Shown: positions 8,138-16,894, numbered from the stretch's first letter. The stretch is DNA of 48,310 nt from an uncultured Saprospiraceae bacterium (GCA_938015805.1 CALLXF010000013.1:1-48310), one strand, 5' to 3'. Translations and numbers: made by a program. The notes: generated by a model not told the origin, from the letters alone.

Positions 8138-8872
8138 ATGCGAAAGATTTTAGTAATAGTAAGTGTTTTCTTTTTAGCCGCGTACTTTGGTGCAACAGAA
8201 GTAATGGCTCAAGAAGCAGCAGAGGCTTCAAGTTCTGGAGGAGGATTCCAAGTCTTAAAAGAAAAGTTCATAGAAGGGGGTTGGATATTTATGAGTATCG
8301 TTTTAGTATGTTTAATACTAGGATTGGCTTTCTGTATTGAAAGAATTATTACCCTTAACCTAGCTACCACTAATACAGATAAACTTCTATCTAGAATCGA
8401 CGAGCGATTAGCAGATGGAGATGTAGAAGGAGCAAAAGAAGTATGTAAAGCAACTCCAGGTCCTACAGCAAGTGTATTGTATGAAGGATTAAGAAACTCT
8501 AGCGGAGGACCAGAAGCAGTAGAAAAAGCTATCGTTTCTTATGGATCTGTGCAAATGGGTCTATTAGAAAAAGGACTAGTATGGATCTCATTATTTATTG
8601 CCATTGCACCGATGCTCGGGTTTATGGGAACAGTAATAGGGATGATTCAGGCATTTGATAAAATCGCAGTTGTGGGAGAGATTTCTCCAGCAGTAGTAGC
8701 AGATGGTATTAAAGTAGCCCTGTTAACTACCGTATTTGGTTTGATCGTAGCAATTATTTTACAGATTTTTTATAATTATATCGTATCTAAGATTGACGGT
8801 ATCGTAAATAAAATGGAAGACTCTTCTATTGCATTGGTAGATGTAATGTCTAGAAATAACATTTTTAAATAA
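8138..8872 (+). CDS. exbB: MotA/TolQ/ExbB family proton-channel protein
   Basis: 244 residues. A signal-like first segment (1-25, ending VMAQEA) precedes three membrane segments at about 47-68, 144-170 and 182-206. The last two carry the family signature (GFMGTVIGMIQAF, then ADGIKVALLTTVFGLIVAI). The long cytoplasmic segment lies between the first and second. ExbB pentamers with ExbD form the inner-membrane motor that energises TonB-dependent receptors. The gene opens a four-gene operon with a small membrane protein and two exbD genes. No TonB gene lies in the operon, so the partner must be encoded elsewhere or this motor serves another output. Confidence 0.9.
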   Translation: MRKILVIVSVFFLAAYFGATEVMAQEAAEASSSGGGFQVLKEKFIEGGWIFMSIVLVCLILGLAFCIERIITLNLATTNTDKLLSRIDERLADGDVEGAKEVCKATPGPTASVLYEGLRNSSGGPEAVEKAIVSYGSVQMGLLEKGLVWISLFIAIAPMLGFMGTVIGMIQAFDKIAVVGEISPAVVADGIKVALLTTVFGLIVAIILQIFYNYIVSKIDGIVNKMEDSSIALVDVMSRNNIFK

Positions 8873-8891
8873 TCACCTAACCTAAAAAATT

Positions 8892-9398
8892 ATGTATAAA
8901 TTTTTAGTGTCCAAAGGGCAAACAGTAGCATTGTTAGTAGGGTTAGGTGTGGTCGCGATATTTTTAATATCGGCATTTACTGGTCTTTCTAGCGAAGGAT
9001 ATGATACCAGCACTGATCTTAATAAATTACCAGACGAAGCAAAAGCGGAAATATTTAAGATTTTTAATCCTGCTGTATATCTAACAGTAGCGATGATTGC
9101 GATTGCTTTTATTTTGGCTTTTGTAGTATTCGGAGTAGCTAATATTATAAAATTTCCTAAGTCTTCTATGAAGGCATTGATAGGTATAGGAGTGCTGGTA
9201 GTAATACTTGTAATTCTTTATTCTATGAATGCAGGAGAATATGCTGACGGTACAAAAATGGCAGAATTGATTGATTTCTATAAACTTAAACCTGGCTTAG
9301 TAAAAATGATAGGTGGTGGTATTACAGCCGCAGTGATTTTAGCTCTAGGTGCTGTAGTTATTGGTGCTCTTTTTGAAATTAAAAACGCAGTCACATAA
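8892..9398 (+). CDS. Four-helix inner-membrane protein inserted between exbB and exbD
   Basis: 168 residues that I cannot assign to a characterised family. Four hydrophobic segments lie near 11-29, 61-85, 95-112 and 139-160. Between the first two is a periplasm-sized acidic stretch (DTSTDLNKLPDEAKAEIF). It begins 19 nt after exbB and ends 3 nt before exbD, so it is surely co-transcribed and perhaps a subunit or assembly factor of the motor. No catalytic residues are apparent. The role is inferred from position only. Confidence 0.85.
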   Translation: MYKFLVSKGQTVALLVGLGVVAIFLISAFTGLSSEGYDTSTDLNKLPDEAKAEIFKIFNPAVYLTVAMIAIAFILAFVVFGVANIIKFPKSSMKALIGIGVLVVILVILYSMNAGEYADGTKMAELIDFYKLKPGLVKMIGGGITAAVILALGAVVIGALFEIKNAVT

Positions 9399-9401
9399 GT
9401 T

Positions 9402-9956
9402 ATGGCTAAGAAAAGTACAAAAGATCGTTTAAATAATGAAGTCAATGCCGGTTCTATGGCTGACATTGCCTTCTTACTACTGATCTTCTTCTTAGTAACC
9501 ACAACTATTGTAGAAGATAAAGGAGTCCTCGTACAGTTACCACCATGGTCTGATGAGGAACCAGATATTACTAAACTTAAAACACGTAATGTATTTTCTG
9601 TTTTGGTAAACGCAAATAACGAATTACTAGTCAGAGGTGAGCCTCAAGATATAGATGACCTCAGAGAAAATTGTAAAGAATTTATAACTAATCCTCAAAA
9701 ATTAGAAAATCTAGCTGAGGATCCTAAAAAGGCAATTATCTCTCTAAAAAATGATAGAGGTACAAAGTATATCGCTTATCTGGAAGTTTATAACGAAGTT
9801 AAAGCGGCGTACAATGAATTGAGAGATGATATGGCTAATAGGAGATATGGTAAAAATTATGAAGACTGTACTAGAGACGAAAAGAAAACCATACGAACAG
9901 CCATTCCTCTTGTTATATCAGAGGCTGAGCCGACTAACTTTGGAGAAGATAATTAA
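9402..9956 (+). CDS. exbD: ExbD/TolR-type biopolymer transport protein (first copy)
   Basis: 184 residues. It has a short cytoplasmic N-terminus, one membrane helix at about 18-38 (SMADIAFLLLIFFLVTTTI) with the conserved Asp that carries protons in ExbD/TolR, and a periplasmic domain. ExbD sits as a dimer in the ExbB pore. Relative to typical ExbD, the periplasmic part contains an inserted, charged segment (about 105-165, rich in K, R, D). This may bind a Bacteroidota-specific partner. The start is 3 nt after the previous gene. Confidence 0.9.
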   Translation: MAKKSTKDRLNNEVNAGSMADIAFLLLIFFLVTTTIVEDKGVLVQLPPWSDEEPDITKLKTRNVFSVLVNANNELLVRGEPQDIDDLRENCKEFITNPQKLENLAEDPKKAIISLKNDRGTKYIAYLEVYNEVKAAYNELRDDMANRRYGKNYEDCTRDEKKTIRTAIPLVISEAEPTNFGEDN

Positions 9957-9977
9957 TAGCAGTAGAAATATATAGAT

Positions 9978-10448
9978 ATGTCAAAATTTCAAAAGAAAAG
10001 AGGTAAATCCTCGCCAGCTATATCCACGGCCTCGCTGCCGGATATTATTTTCATGCTATTATTCTTTTTTATGGTTGTAACGACGATGAGAGATACAGAG
10101 CTTATGATAGAGGTAAAAACCCCTAATGCAACGGAACTTACCAAGCTAGAGAAAAAATCACTTGTAAATTATATTTATATCGGAAAGCCTAAGCCTAAAT
10201 ATCAGGAGACTTACGGTACTAACCCTAGAATACAACTAGGAGATAAATTTGCAAGCGAAAAAGATATTCCTTTATTTTTACAACAGCATAAAGCTAAAAT
10301 TCCTGAGGTTCAGAGAGGAGGAATAAAAACTTCATTGAGGATCGATGAGAATGTAAAGATGGGAGTAGTAGCAGACGTAAAAACAGCATTACGTAAATCA
10401 GGACAGTTACTTGTAAACTATTCTGCTAAGCGTAGAGCAGAGAAATAA
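9978..10448 (+). CDS. exbD: ExbD/TolR-type biopolymer transport protein (second copy)
   Basis: 156 residues with the same plan as the preceding gene: one helix at about 17-37 (SLPDIIFMLLFFFMVVTTM) including the conserved Asp, then a periplasmic domain. The two copies are clearly diverged, so the motor may contain an ExbD heterodimer, as in other Bacteroidota loci with paired exbD genes. It lies 21 nt downstream of the first copy and ends the operon; an intrinsic terminator follows at 10478. Confidence 0.9.
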   Translation: MSKFQKKRGKSSPAISTASLPDIIFMLLFFFMVVTTMRDTELMIEVKTPNATELTKLEKKSLVNYIYIGKPKPKYQETYGTNPRIQLGDKFASEKDIPLFLQQHKAKIPEVQRGGIKTSLRIDENVKMGVVADVKTALRKSGQLLVNYSAKRRAEK

Positions 10449-10477
10449 TATCAGCATAAAAATTAAAGTAATACAAA

Positions 10478-10511
10478 AGAGGTGTGATTAATCAATCATA
10501 CCTCTTTTTTT
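10478..10511 (+). terminator. Intrinsic terminator of the exbB-exbD operon
   Basis: AGAGGTGTGATT (10478-10489) pairs with AATCATACCTCT (10494-10505), with one G-U pair and a 4-nt loop, followed by a T run to 10511. Confidence 0.9.
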
Positions 10512-10947
10512 ATTCCCAATATATAGTTAAGTGTTAAGTTATTTGATTGGGCTGAGCACATTAGACCCAAAATAAAATATGCTGGTTTAAAATTTGTAAA
10601 AAATAGGAGTATAATAAGGCTAAGTATTAAAGTAGAAAGTAGAAAAACTTACCTTATCAAGGGATTTAGTCGATTACAATTATTATTTATCATGATACAA
10701 CCCTAATTACGCGGATTACTTATCCCCAGCATCCGATCCCCAGCATCCTATCCCCTGCATTAGAAATCCAAGTTTATATGTCAAGAAAATCGTTTTCAAG
10801 GCAGTATTTTAATTCGGATTCTTGTGCTAGACCATCACTAAATGATCAATTATAATTAATCCGTGGATTATTAATTAATCATCATAGCTGAATCACTAAT
10901 ATCGTTAAAGATTAAACCATTAATTCATAATATACTTGTAAATAATT
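10512..10947. other. Gene-free spacer with short repeats
   Basis: Between the exb operon terminator and the end of the DUF4293 gene I find no supportable coding frame. The stretch contains a 14-bp unit in three tandem copies (10722-10763). It also holds an AT-rich imperfect palindrome around GTGGATT at 10852-10876 (ATTAATCC against GGATTATTAAT). It may contain the 3' end or terminator of the minus-strand gene, but no strong hairpin with a T run is visible. Confidence 0.5.
10722..10763. repeat. Three tandem copies of a 14-bp unit
   Basis: The units are ATCCCCAGCATCCG (10722-10735), ATCCCCAGCATCCT (10736-10749) and the degenerate ATCCCCTGCATTAG (10750-10763). The C-rich top strand stands out in otherwise AT-rich DNA. 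No spacer separates the copies, so it is not CRISPR-like. Confidence 0.8.
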
Positions 10948-11388
10948 TTATCTAAGTCGATCCATAGACCTTACTAAATTATCATCTTTTTTAATCGCTC
11001 GAGAGGCGAGTATTGCAAAAATTAAGGAGACTACAGGAAGGCTCATTCCTGGTTTCCATAAGAAAGCATTATCACCAGAAAGTAAGTCTAATGAGAGATA
11101 TATTTTCATGGAAACAAATCCCATAATTAAGCCTATCGCCACAGAACCTAATATGGTTACTATTGTTTGGGCTTTTCTGTTTTTAAATAAAAAAATGCTT
11201 ATTAAAAATGCAACTATTCCTACAGGAACAGCTATTTGTAATAAGGTGTAGTCATAAATATTTAATAGACTATCACTAAAAGCTGTCGCTTCTAAAGGAA
11301 GTTTGCTTCCTCCTATAGGTAGTAGGTATAATCCGCCTAAACATAATGAGGCCATAAGTAAAAAAACACTCTGAATTCTTTGTATCAT
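10948..11388 (-). CDS. DUF4293 family membrane protein
   Basis: 146 residues beginning MIQRIQSVFLLMA, the typical opening of the DUF4293 family, which is found in Bacteroidota. Four hydrophobic segments fit an inner-membrane protein (about 5-24, 45-68, 74-95, 115-133), ending in a charged tail. No function is known to me. A perfect -7 box stands 22 nt upstream on the same strand. The gene is divergent from the FAD oxidoreductase. Confidence 0.8.
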   Translation of the reverse strand: MIQRIQSVFLLMASLCLGGLYLLPIGGSKLPLEATAFSDSLLNIYDYTLLQIAVPVGIVAFLISIFLFKNRKAQTIVTILGSVAIGLIMGFVSMKIYLSLDLLSGDNAFLWKPGMSLPVVSLIFAILASRAIKKDDNLVRSMDRLR

Positions 11389-11410
11389 CGTATATCTAGA
11401 TTTTCTTTTA

Positions 11411-11418
11411 CAAAATTA
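11411..11418 (-). promoter_or_regulatory. TAnnTTTG -7 box for the DUF4293 gene
   Basis: On the minus strand the bases read TAATTTTG, a perfect -7 match, 22 nt before the ATG at 11388. It almost touches the ATG of the divergent gene at 11423. Confidence 0.45.
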
Positions 11419-11422
11419 ACAA

Positions 11423-12541
11423 ATGATTAAAAATCTAAGTTTCTGGGAGCAAGAGTTCATGACTCAAAATATAGATTTTGCCATTTTAGGTGCAGGAATA
11501 GTAGGTCTGTCAACGGCATTTTTTTTAAAAAATAAATTTCCAGAAAGTAAAATAGTTGTATTCGAACGTCAGTTTCCTGGTTTAGGAGCTTCTACAAAAA
11601 ATGCAGGGTTTGCCTGTATTGGAAGCCCTACAGAGATACTATCAGATTTAGATAGTATTGGAGAGCAAGCAACGATAGATCTTATAAAAATGAGATGGAA
11701 CGGACTTAAATTATTACAAGAGGTTGTAAATCCAGATAAAATGGATTTTGGAAATCTAGGGTCAAAAGAGTTGTTTGTAAATCAGGAGTCTAAAGATATA
11801 GCTACTACAGAACTGACCTATCTAAATCAAATTATGGAAGAGGCTACGCTAATTCCAGATGTATTTAGGATAGTAAAAAATACTGAGACTATTGGTTTAC
11901 AAGATATAGCAATACATTGTGATCTAGAGTCCCAGCTTAATCCGATGTTGATGATGGATGAGTTATATAAAAAAGTACTCCGAACGGGTGTACTTGTTAA
12001 TTATGGAGCGGCAGTAAAGCAAATTATTCCTGAAACTGGGACTATGGTTGTTGAGGATGGTGCTGAGATTAGTCCTAAGCAACTTATCGTTTGTACTAAT
12101 GGAATGGCAATGGACTTATTGGATATAGAAGACTTACGTGCAGTACGCAATCAGGTTCTCATGACTAAGCCATTGTGTTCTTTACCGCTCAGCGGAAATT
12201 ACCATGTAGATCGGGGATATATTTATTTTAGGACCTACGGAAATCGATTATTGATCGGTGGAGCTCGTAATATAGATACGGATACGGAGACCTGTTCTAC
12301 ATTCGGTGACAACCAGAAAATAATTACTTTTTTAAAAGCATTTGTAAAAGATCATTTATATCAGGCAGATGATCTAGAGTATGATACGCAGTGGAGTGGC
12401 ATACTCGGGGTAGGATCTAGCAAACAACCGATTATTAGAGCTATATCTGATTACACAACGATCGCAGTCAGATTAGGTGGTATGGGAGTTGCAATAGGAA
12501 CTGGAGTAGGGAATAAAGTAGCCGAAATGATAACTGCTTAA
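11423..12541 (+). CDS. FAD-dependent oxidoreductase of the DAO (D-amino-acid/glycine oxidase-like) family
   Basis: 372 residues. The dinucleotide-binding loop is at about 20-26 (LGAGIVGLS, GxGxxG), with the acid at the end of the second strand in VVFERQ. The GASTKNAGFA motif near 58 is typical of DAO-fold oxidases that act on amines or amino acids. A second FAD-contact region near the C-terminus reads RLGGMGVAIGTGVG. The substrate cannot be told from sequence. I keep the start at 11423 because the N-terminal SFWEQEF stretch resembles, to my memory, Bacteroidota homologues; ATG 11459 is the alternative. Confidence 0.82.
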   Translation: MIKNLSFWEQEFMTQNIDFAILGAGIVGLSTAFFLKNKFPESKIVVFERQFPGLGASTKNAGFACIGSPTEILSDLDSIGEQATIDLIKMRWNGLKLLQEVVNPDKMDFGNLGSKELFVNQESKDIATTELTYLNQIMEEATLIPDVFRIVKNTETIGLQDIAIHCDLESQLNPMLMMDELYKKVLRTGVLVNYGAAVKQIIPETGTMVVEDGAEISPKQLIVCTNGMAMDLLDIEDLRAVRNQVLMTKPLCSLPLSGNYHVDRGYIYFRTYGNRLLIGGARNIDTDTETCSTFGDNQKIITFLKAFVKDHLYQADDLEYDTQWSGILGVGSSKQPIIRAISDYTTIAVRLGGMGVAIGTGVGNKVAEMITA

Positions 12542-12580
12542 AGAATAAATCGTTTTACTTTCGATATCTATAATAATTAA

Positions 12581-14386
12581 TTGAAACAACTATTAACCAT
12601 ACTGTTTTTTACTCTGTTCTTTTTCTTATCCTATGGACAAGAAGAAGACACCCTATTCCAGAGTAAAATATATGTGGAAAACGCTAATAGTTCGGTTCAG
12701 GATTTAAGTGGAGCGGATCTAGTCCGATATCTAAATGGCGATGTTAGGATGTACAAGGACAGTGTTTTTATGTTTTGTGATTCTGCCAGGATGATCGGTA
12801 ATAAAGTAACAGCTTTAGGTAATGTGGTATTTGTACAGGCAGATACGGTAAAGATGTTTTGTGATTCTCTCGTATATTTTTCTGATATCGAGAAGGTTTA
12901 TTTATACAAGGACGTAACCTTAGAGAATGGGGATCAGCAGTTGTATACGCAGTCGATGATCTATGATGTGTCTAATAAGATCGGGACTTTTCAGGATACG
13001 GCGATATTAAAAAAAGACTTGAGCTTGTTGCAGAGTAAGAAAGGACGTTACGATGTAAATAATAAAATATCTACATTCTACGAAGATGTGATCGTCACGA
13101 AAGAAGATATGTCTTTACGTACAGACTCACTTAAATATCTTACCGAGGAAAATAAAACTATTTTTATCGCTCCTACGAGAATCGTCGAAAACGAACGTAA
13201 AATTTATTGCGAAGCGGGCTTTTATAATTTAGATTCTGGTGAGGCGGAGTTTAGCGGAAATCCACAACTTTTAGAATTAGAGAAAAATGCTACTGCCAGT
13301 AAAATTTTATACTCTCAGAACGATTCTACATTAACTCTTATTGATAATGCACGATTTATCGATGGGGAGAAAATAGCCATCGGGGATACAATTATCCACA
13401 ATAATAAAATTAAAGAAACCCAGCTGATAGGTCAGGCTCAGTTTATCGACGGTGATAAAATCACTAAAGGAGAAAAGATAATTTATAACGAAAAAACCGA
13501 GTCAGTACAGTTAGATGGACAAGCAACATATAGAGAGGGTAGTACTGTTTTAGATGCAGATCGTTTGATTTTTGATGACCTTACCGGTAGGGGACAAGGA
13601 TCCGGAAACGTAATCTGGAAGGATACTTCATCTAATATTACCATGATAGCAGATCAGCTAAGGATGGATAAAAATGACGAAAGTCTTTTCTCTTATGGAG
13701 AAGAGCAACGTCCATATGTTATAAATATGTTAGATGGAGATTCTTTATATCTAGCAGGAGACACATTACAGAGCTTTCAGGAGATAGTAACAGATACCTT
13801 AGGTGTAAGTGATACTTCCCGCATATTTACGGCAAGAGGCGGAGTGGATATCCTCAAAACTGATTTTAAGGCTATATGTGATTCGCTAAGTTTTAATGAG
13901 AGAGACTCTATTTTTAAATTATATAAAAATCCTATTGTCTGGTCTGATACGACACAGTTTAGCGGAGATACCATTTTTATGTATTTAAAAAATAAAAAAG
14001 TTGACCATCTAGAGATCCGTAAAAATGCCTTTATCGTCAGTCGACTAGAAGCGGAGACTTATGATCAAATAAAGGGACGATACGTAGATGCTAGATTTGT
14101 GGACGGAGAGATCGCAGAGATGGATGTCGTAGGTAATGCTGAGTCTTTATATTACATGCGAGATGATGAGGAGAAGTATATCGGTGTTAATAAAACGCTG
14201 TGTAGTAAAATGACATTTTACTTTGAAGAAAAAGAGCTGATGGACATTAAGTTTTATAGTAAACCAGAATCGGTTTTGACTCCGATCCAAAAGATTAATC
14301 CCATTACACAAAGATTAGAGTTATTTAATTGGCAAATAGATAAGGCTCCTATAAATTTGCTTTCAATAATTGCAATGGACAAATGA
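12581..14386 (+). CDS. OstA-like (LptA/LptD N-terminal fold) exported protein
   Basis: 601 residues from a TTG start, with a clear signal peptide (MKQLLTILFFTLFFFLSYGQ). The body is a long array of short beta-strand repeats of the OstA jelly-roll type, such as GNVVFVQADTVKMFCDSLVYF, ARFIDGEKIAIGDTIIHN and AQFIDGDKITKGEKIIYN. LptA and the periplasmic part of LptD use this fold to carry lipopolysaccharide from inner to outer membrane. The length suggests several fused modules, but no C-terminal LptD barrel is present. Upstream, TACTTTCG at about 12556 is one mismatch from a -7 box. Its stop overlaps the next ATG by 4 nt. Lipid carrying is inferred from fold. Confidence 0.82.
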   Translation: MKQLLTILFFTLFFFLSYGQEEDTLFQSKIYVENANSSVQDLSGADLVRYLNGDVRMYKDSVFMFCDSARMIGNKVTALGNVVFVQADTVKMFCDSLVYFSDIEKVYLYKDVTLENGDQQLYTQSMIYDVSNKIGTFQDTAILKKDLSLLQSKKGRYDVNNKISTFYEDVIVTKEDMSLRTDSLKYLTEENKTIFIAPTRIVENERKIYCEAGFYNLDSGEAEFSGNPQLLELEKNATASKILYSQNDSTLTLIDNARFIDGEKIAIGDTIIHNNKIKETQLIGQAQFIDGDKITKGEKIIYNEKTESVQLDGQATYREGSTVLDADRLIFDDLTGRGQGSGNVIWKDTSSNITMIADQLRMDKNDESLFSYGEEQRPYVINMLDGDSLYLAGDTLQSFQEIVTDTLGVSDTSRIFTARGGVDILKTDFKAICDSLSFNERDSIFKLYKNPIVWSDTTQFSGDTIFMYLKNKKVDHLEIRKNAFIVSRLEAETYDQIKGRYVDARFVDGEIAEMDVVGNAESLYYMRDDEEKYIGVNKTLCSKMTFYFEEKELMDIKFYSKPESVLTPIQKINPITQRLELFNWQIDKAPINLLSIIAMDK

Positions 14387-15129
14387 GTAAATTAGTTTAT
14401 TTTCTTTTTTTATTGACACTATCGCTAGTATCGATCGCTCAGGATAATGATACTCAGGATTTAAAAAAGGCTATTGCTGATTATAATAGTGAGGATTACA
14501 AGTCTGCAATTATCACTTTCCAGAATTTAGAGAAAAAGGGATACGCTTCTGATGAGTTATACTTTAATCTAGCTTCTGCATTTTTTAAGAATGATCGATT
14601 GGCGGAAGCCGTTCTGTATTACGAAAAAGCCTTAAAGCTTAATCCCCGTCATCGGGAATCTAAAACTAATTTAGAAATAGTAAATAATTTGCGTAACTCA
14701 GAGATATCGCAGATCCCTGATTTTTTCTTATTACAGTGGTGGAGGAGTTTTTATAATATTTGTTCGTCCACCTTATGGCTTATGTTAAGTAGCTGCTTAC
14801 TTCTAGCTGCTCTTTATTTTTTTTATAGAAGACTTTTGGTATCCAAAGGCTTAAAAAGTACTCTGTTTTGTTTTGGCTTTTTTCTATTGTCGATTATCTT
14901 TTTACTTGCATCGAGAAGTAGTTATAGAGATGCTTTTAAAACTCAGTATCTTGTAAATATTGAAGCCTCATCTTTACATAGCGGCCCTAATGAAAAAAGT
15001 AAAACTCTTTTAGAAATATCTGCTGGAGAGAAACTGCAAATCAAAGATCAAATAGAGGATTGGTATCAAGTGTTATTAATTAATAAAGAAGAAGGCTGGA
15101 TTCATAGTAATGTTGTAAAAGGAATATAG
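14383..15129 (+). CDS. Exported TPR-SH3b membrane protein (BatE-like)
   Basis: 248 residues. A signal peptide (1-19, ending SIAQ) is followed by tetratricopeptide repeats at about 23-105 (YNSEDYKSAIITFQNLEKKG, AEAVLYYEKALKLNPRH). Two membrane helices follow at about 128-148 and 158-175, then a bacterial SH3 domain at about 190-248 (SLHSGPNEKSKTLLEISAGEKLQIKD, WIHSNVV). The TPR-TM-SH3 layout resembles BatE of the Bacteroides aerotolerance operon, but no other bat genes are here. The 4-nt overlap with the OstA-like gene suggests a joint envelope role. Confidence 0.78.
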   Translation: MSKLVYFLFLLTLSLVSIAQDNDTQDLKKAIADYNSEDYKSAIITFQNLEKKGYASDELYFNLASAFFKNDRLAEAVLYYEKALKLNPRHRESKTNLEIVNNLRNSEISQIPDFFLLQWWRSFYNICSSTLWLMLSSCLLLAALYFFYRRLLVSKGLKSTLFCFGFFLLSIIFLLASRSSYRDAFKTQYLVNIEASSLHSGPNEKSKTLLEISAGEKLQIKDQIEDWYQVLLINKEEGWIHSNVVKGI

Positions 15130-15297
15130 TCTTTAGATTTTTTGAATTGGAGAGGGGATGCTTTACTTAAAGTTATTCTAAGCCTCGATCTTCGATTATC
15201 TGGTTATTAGTTAGTAGAATCAATTAACAAATAATTAATCTTCCCAAACTATCGCATATAACTTCTGCGCTTTTAAACAACTATATTTAAATTAAAA

Positions 15298-15325
15298 AAG
15301 CCCTTCCGCATAAACGAAAGGGCTT
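15298..15325 (-). terminator. Intrinsic terminator of the OmpA-DUF937 gene
   Basis: On the minus strand AAGCCCTT and AAGGGCTT (15318-15325 and 15298-15305) form a GC-rich stem, extended by CG pairs around a short loop, and a T run follows. It lies 35 nt past the stop of the minus-strand OmpA gene. Confidence 0.85.
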
Positions 15326-15359
15326 CTATTTCTAAGGATAAGAAATCGTTAAGTAAATA

Positions 15360-16811
15360 TTACTTAACGATTCTTACTTCGATTCTTCTATTTTCCGCTC
15401 TTCCTTCAGCAGTACCGTTATCAGCTACTGGATTATCAGCTCCAAAACCTTTAGCAGAAAGTCTTCCACCGTCGATTCCTTTACCCATTAATCTTGCTTT
15501 AACTGATTCTGCTCTAGCCATAGATAATTCTACATTTTTAGTAGCATCACCAGTATTGTCTGTGTAACCTTCGATCATCACTTTTACACCTGGGTAAGCT
15601 TTTAAAATTTGACTTAGGTTATCTACTTCTACAGCAGAATCTTTGTCGATAGCAGCAGATCCTGAAGCGAAGTTTAGATTATTAAATCTAAATACGCCAT
15701 CTCCTTTAAAACCACCATCGATAAATTTCATCATTTGGTCTCCGGCAGATCCTGCTGTCCATTTGATACCATCTAAAGCTGATTTTGCAGCTTCATCGAT
15801 TTTCCCAAAAGCAGCTCCAGCCATGTCAGCAGCATCTCCTGCTAATTCCTTAGCACCGTCAGCTACGTCACCGGCAGCATCGCCTACAGCGTTTACACCA
15901 TCTGTCGCAGTATCGCTTACTTTTGTCGCTGCACTATCTAGTGCAGGGATTCCAGTAGATCCACCACACTGAGTAATATATAATCCTAGTGCTCCTAATA
16001 ATAAAATCACAGGCAATAACCATCTAAGGATACTTCCTCCTGCTTTAGCAGCACCACCTGCTACATCTCCTACGGCACCTACACCTTTACCAGCTAAGTC
16101 TCCTACGGCACCTACACCTTTACCCGCTAGATCACCAGCACCACCTATTACTTTTTTACCGGCATCGATACCTCTTCCCGCAACGTCACCTACTTTCCCT
16201 GCAGCACCACCTACCATATTACCAGCAGCTCCTACTACATTTCCAGCAGCGCCTGTTACCCCACCTAGAGCACCAGATAACATCTCCATAGGATTCCATC
16301 CTGCAGGAGTTGCGGCTTTTACATGTTCTTTTTGTCCGCTAAGCATATCCATAAGACCGCTTACGCCTAGACCATTTTTTCTTACATATCTTCCCACCAT
16401 TCCTAATAAATAAGGAGCAGCCATTTTTAATAATGAAGAAGAAGTGCTTCCTTTAAGACCAGAAGCTTTAGATACCATATCTACGATACCACCTACTTTA
16501 TCTCCTAAAAGCATAGAAAGAATTCCACCTCCTGAGTTCATTAAACCACTGACAGCGTCAGATCCACCACCAAATAAGCCTCCGATGTTATCTAATACAC
16601 CACCATCGTGATCTTTTAAAACATTTAATAACCCAGTAGCACCTTCTTCAGATCCTCCTTTGTTAATAAGACCTCCCAGTAGAGTAGGGAAGATTCCCGA
16701 TCCTAAAGCTTTAGTGATATCAGATTCTGATTCTCCTAAAAAGCCAGCAGCTCCTTTAGCTAGCGAACCAGTAACCTGATCTTTTAGCATATCAAGTAAA
16801 TTAATAGACAT
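15360..16811 (-). CDS. DUF937 - glycine-rich repeat - TM - OmpA C-terminal domain protein
   Basis: 483 residues without an N-terminal signal peptide. Residues 1-165 resemble DUF937 (FLGESESDITKALGSGIFPTLLGGLI, LGDKVGGIVDMVS). Residues about 175-260 are Gly/Ala/Val repeats, including two near-identical 11-residue units (GDLAGKGVGAV). A single membrane helix follows at about 261-281 (LRWLLPVILLLGALGLYI), then an alanine/aspartate-rich linker. The OmpA peptidoglycan-binding domain occupies about 372-483 (GYTDNTGD, then NRRIEVRIVK). The topology predicts a cytoplasmic N-terminus, inner-membrane anchor and periplasmic OmpA domain, so this is not an outer-membrane barrel. It could tether the inner membrane to the cell wall. 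That role is inferred. Confidence 0.85.
   Translation of the reverse strand: MSINLLDMLKDQVTGSLAKGAAGFLGESESDITKALGSGIFPTLLGGLINKGGSEEGATGLLNVLKDHDGGVLDNIGGLFGGGSDAVSGLMNSGGGILSMLLGDKVGGIVDMVSKASGLKGSTSSSLLKMAAPYLLGMVGRYVRKNGLGVSGLMDMLSGQKEHVKAATPAGWNPMEMLSGALGGVTGAAGNVVGAAGNMVGGAAGKVGDVAGRGIDAGKKVIGGAGDLAGKGVGAVGDLAGKGVGAVGDVAGGAAKAGGSILRWLLPVILLLGALGLYITQCGGSTGIPALDSAATKVSDTATDGVNAVGDAAGDVADGAKELAGDAADMAGAAFGKIDEAAKSALDGIKWTAGSAGDQMMKFIDGGFKGDGVFRFNNLNFASGSAAIDKDSAVEVDNLSQILKAYPGVKVMIEGYTDNTGDATKNVELSMARAESVKARLMGKGIDGGRLSAKGFGADNPVADNGTAEGRAENRRIEVRIVK
16066..16124 (-). repeat. 33-bp tandem coding repeat in the OmpA-DUF937 gene
   Basis: The 26-bp block beginning TCTCCTACGGCACC occurs identically at 16066-16091 and 16099-16124, with a 33-bp period. 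It encodes the GDLAGKGVGAV units. The identity at DNA level implies recent duplication, and the region could vary in copy number between strains. Confidence 0.85.
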
Positions 16812-16886
16812 GATTTTTTTGAATTTTTGTGTTTAAGAAATTTTTTAAAGTTGGAATGTCGAACTATTTCGTCTTTGTTTTGGACG

Positions 16887-16894
16887 CAAAAGTA
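16887..16894 (-). promoter_or_regulatory. TAnnTTTG -7 box for the OmpA-DUF937 gene
   Basis: The minus strand reads TACTTTTG, a perfect -7 match, 76 nt upstream of the ATG. The mRNA leader would be about 70 nt. Confidence 0.45.

Noticed and set aside
10722-10763. Short CRISPR-like repeats
   Set aside because: The 14-bp units are directly adjacent without spacers and only three in number.
15643-15972. Plus-strand open frame of 109 codons
   Set aside because: It is antisense to the Ala/Asp-rich linker and start of the OmpA domain. Its proline/serine/alanine composition is the mirror of that repeat.
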